Assembly: GCF_016427565.1 (NCBI RefSeq)
Contig: NZ_JAELXT010000008.1
Coordinates: forward strand, 1 to 64,000
DNA length: 64,000 nt
Origin: Microvirga splendida
GTDB taxonomy: Bacteria; Pseudomonadota; Alphaproteobacteria; Rhizobiales; Beijerinckiaceae
Direction: 5' to 3'
This document shows, piece by piece, positions 63,331 through 64,000 of this stretch. The notes under the pieces were generated by a model. The model was not told where the DNA came from. It searched no databases and worked only from the letters and a program-made list of their open reading frames with translations. A program made the translations under genes and the position numbers. Position 1 is the first letter of the stretch. Each line of letters opens with the position of its first letter.

Positions 63331-64000
63331 TCAGGGGTGGGGCGGCCTCACCCCGGGTTCCTGAACCGTCAGGCGCGAGTGCGCGCAGTCGATCTCGGCC
63401 ACGACCCCGTAGGGCAGCGTGGCAATCGGGTCCGTGTGCCCGAAGTCGAGTTCCGCCAGCACCGGCAGATGCGGCAGGCCCGCCTCGTCCAGGGCACGCA
63501 GGACCGCCCTGTCCTGCTCCCGGCGGTAAGCCTCGTCCGTCTGCCCGCCCGGCCGCCCGAGCACGATGCCGGACAGGCGGGACAGGATGCCCTGCGCCGC
63601 GAAGTTGCGCAGCCAGCGGAGCACCTGTGCGGCTGCCGGCGCCTCCTCGGAGGTCTCGTAGAACAGGATGGCCCCGTCCCAATAATCCAGCGGCGGCCAC
63701 CATGCGGAGCCTTTCAGCATCTCCAGAACCTCGGCACAGCCGCCGATCAGATGTCCTTGGACAATCCCGGTGCCCTGCAACGTGCGTGGACCCGTCGAGG
63801 GCGTGAGCTTCCGGCGCCGGCTCTGGTTTTCCGGGTCTTTCCACGGCAGGTGCTCGACGGTCCACCCTTCGCTGTTCGGCTCGACTTCGCCGACAGGTGC
63901 CGTTTGGAAGAGGGCCTTGCGCAGAGCGTTCTCGGCATAAGCGTGCATGCCGCCGTTCTCGGCAAAGCCCGACATGATCGTCGGGCCGTAGAAGGAGCAG
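63331..64000 (-). CDS. LD-carboxypeptidase / MccF-like peptidase (S66), N-terminus beyond window
   Basis: The reading frame runs off the right edge; 222 residues of the C-terminal part are visible. It opens with FYGPTIMSGFAENGGM, a typical S66 stretch. The catalytic Glu is probably in IGGCAEVLEML or nearby and the His in AELDFGHTDPIATLPYG. The nucleophile Ser is expected in the missing N-terminal part. Family members trim tetrapeptide stems of peptidoglycan or cleave microcin C7-like compounds; the choice cannot be made here. Confidence 0.82.
   Translation of the reverse strand, partial: CSFYGPTIMSGFAENGGMHAYAENALRKALFQTAPVGEVEPNSEGWTVEHLPWKDPENQSRRRKLTPSTGPRTLQGTGIVQGHLIGGCAEVLEMLKGSAWWPPLDYWDGAILFYETSEEAPAAAQVLRWLRNFAAQGILSRLSGIVLGRPGGQTDEAYRREQDRAVLRALDEAGLPHLPVLAELDFGHTDPIATLPYGVVAEIDCAHSRLTVQEPGVRPPHP

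Noticed and set aside
1-64000. CRISPR array, tRNA or rRNA genes, insertion sequences, prophage
   Set aside because: I looked in the gaps and found no regular spaced repeats, no tRNA-like cloverleaf, no transposase or integrase gene and no phage structural genes.

Overview
This 64 kb window looks like chromosome from a GC-rich alphaproteobacterium of the order Hyphomicrobiales (Rhizobiales). The pointers are a gene order typical of that order (fabD-fabG-acpP-fabF-mltG-yicC-gmk, holC-pepA-lptF-lptG-lptD, pdxA-rsmA), one long RelA/SpoT protein, a Porin_2-type porin, an HWE-family histidine kinase and palindromic intergenic repeats of a kind common in rhizobia and methylobacteria. Microvirga or another member of Methylobacteriaceae is my best guess, but that is an inference. 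I found no phage, insertion sequence, CRISPR array, tRNA or rRNA.

Layout. 1-8 kb: a partial gene end, a DMT transporter, a Crp/Fnr regulator, an ABC-F ATPase, a cluster of very small ORFs with a secreted protein, a small RTX protein, a lipoprotein and an S10 peptidase. 8-26 kb: core cell-envelope and housekeeping genes, namely DNA polymerase III chi, leucyl aminopeptidase, LPS export (lptF, lptG, lptD), pdxA, rsmA, ddl, gmk, yicC, mltG and the fatty-acid cluster. 26-37 kb: rpoZ, the stringent-response rsh gene, a C26 amidotransferase, a HAD hydrolase, pyrE, an NYN-domain protein, an ACT regulator, smpB, dapA, a soluble lytic transglycosylase and a hydrolase. 37-44 kb: the major porin, then a tyrosine-degradation cluster (hppD, maiA, a MarR regulator, fumarylacetoacetase) with an orphan TRAP-type 2-oxoacid-binding protein. 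44-50 kb: DUF4142, DUF533 and dodecin genes, a large RTX protein and a Uup-like ABC-F ATPase. 50-64 kb: an HWE sensor kinase, a coniferyl-aldehyde-type dehydrogenase, a split dipeptide-type ABC transporter with an aldehyde dehydrogenase and an SDR enzyme between its parts, an LLM flavin oxidoreductase and a partial S66 peptidase.

How the genes work together. lptF/lptG/lptD move LPS from inner to outer membrane; pdxA and rsmA follow lptD directly, with no surA gene between. fabD, fabG, acpP and fabF supply fatty acids, next to cell-wall genes (mltG, ddl). hppD, maiA and fumarylacetoacetase are three steps of the homogentisate route; the homogentisate dioxygenase step is not in the window. The fused ATPase (54 kb), binding protein (58.5 kb) and two permeases (60-62 kb) together make one complete peptide-type importer.

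The most unusual items are two tandem 55-60-residue ORFs that align without gaps (4.0-4.4 kb), palindromic repeats whose ends supply the stop codons of flanking genes (1.0 and 31.9 kb), and a tandem array of repeat hairpins between the binding protein and permease genes of the importer (60.0-60.2 kb). I did not find a clearly new multi-gene system; most of the window is core genome.
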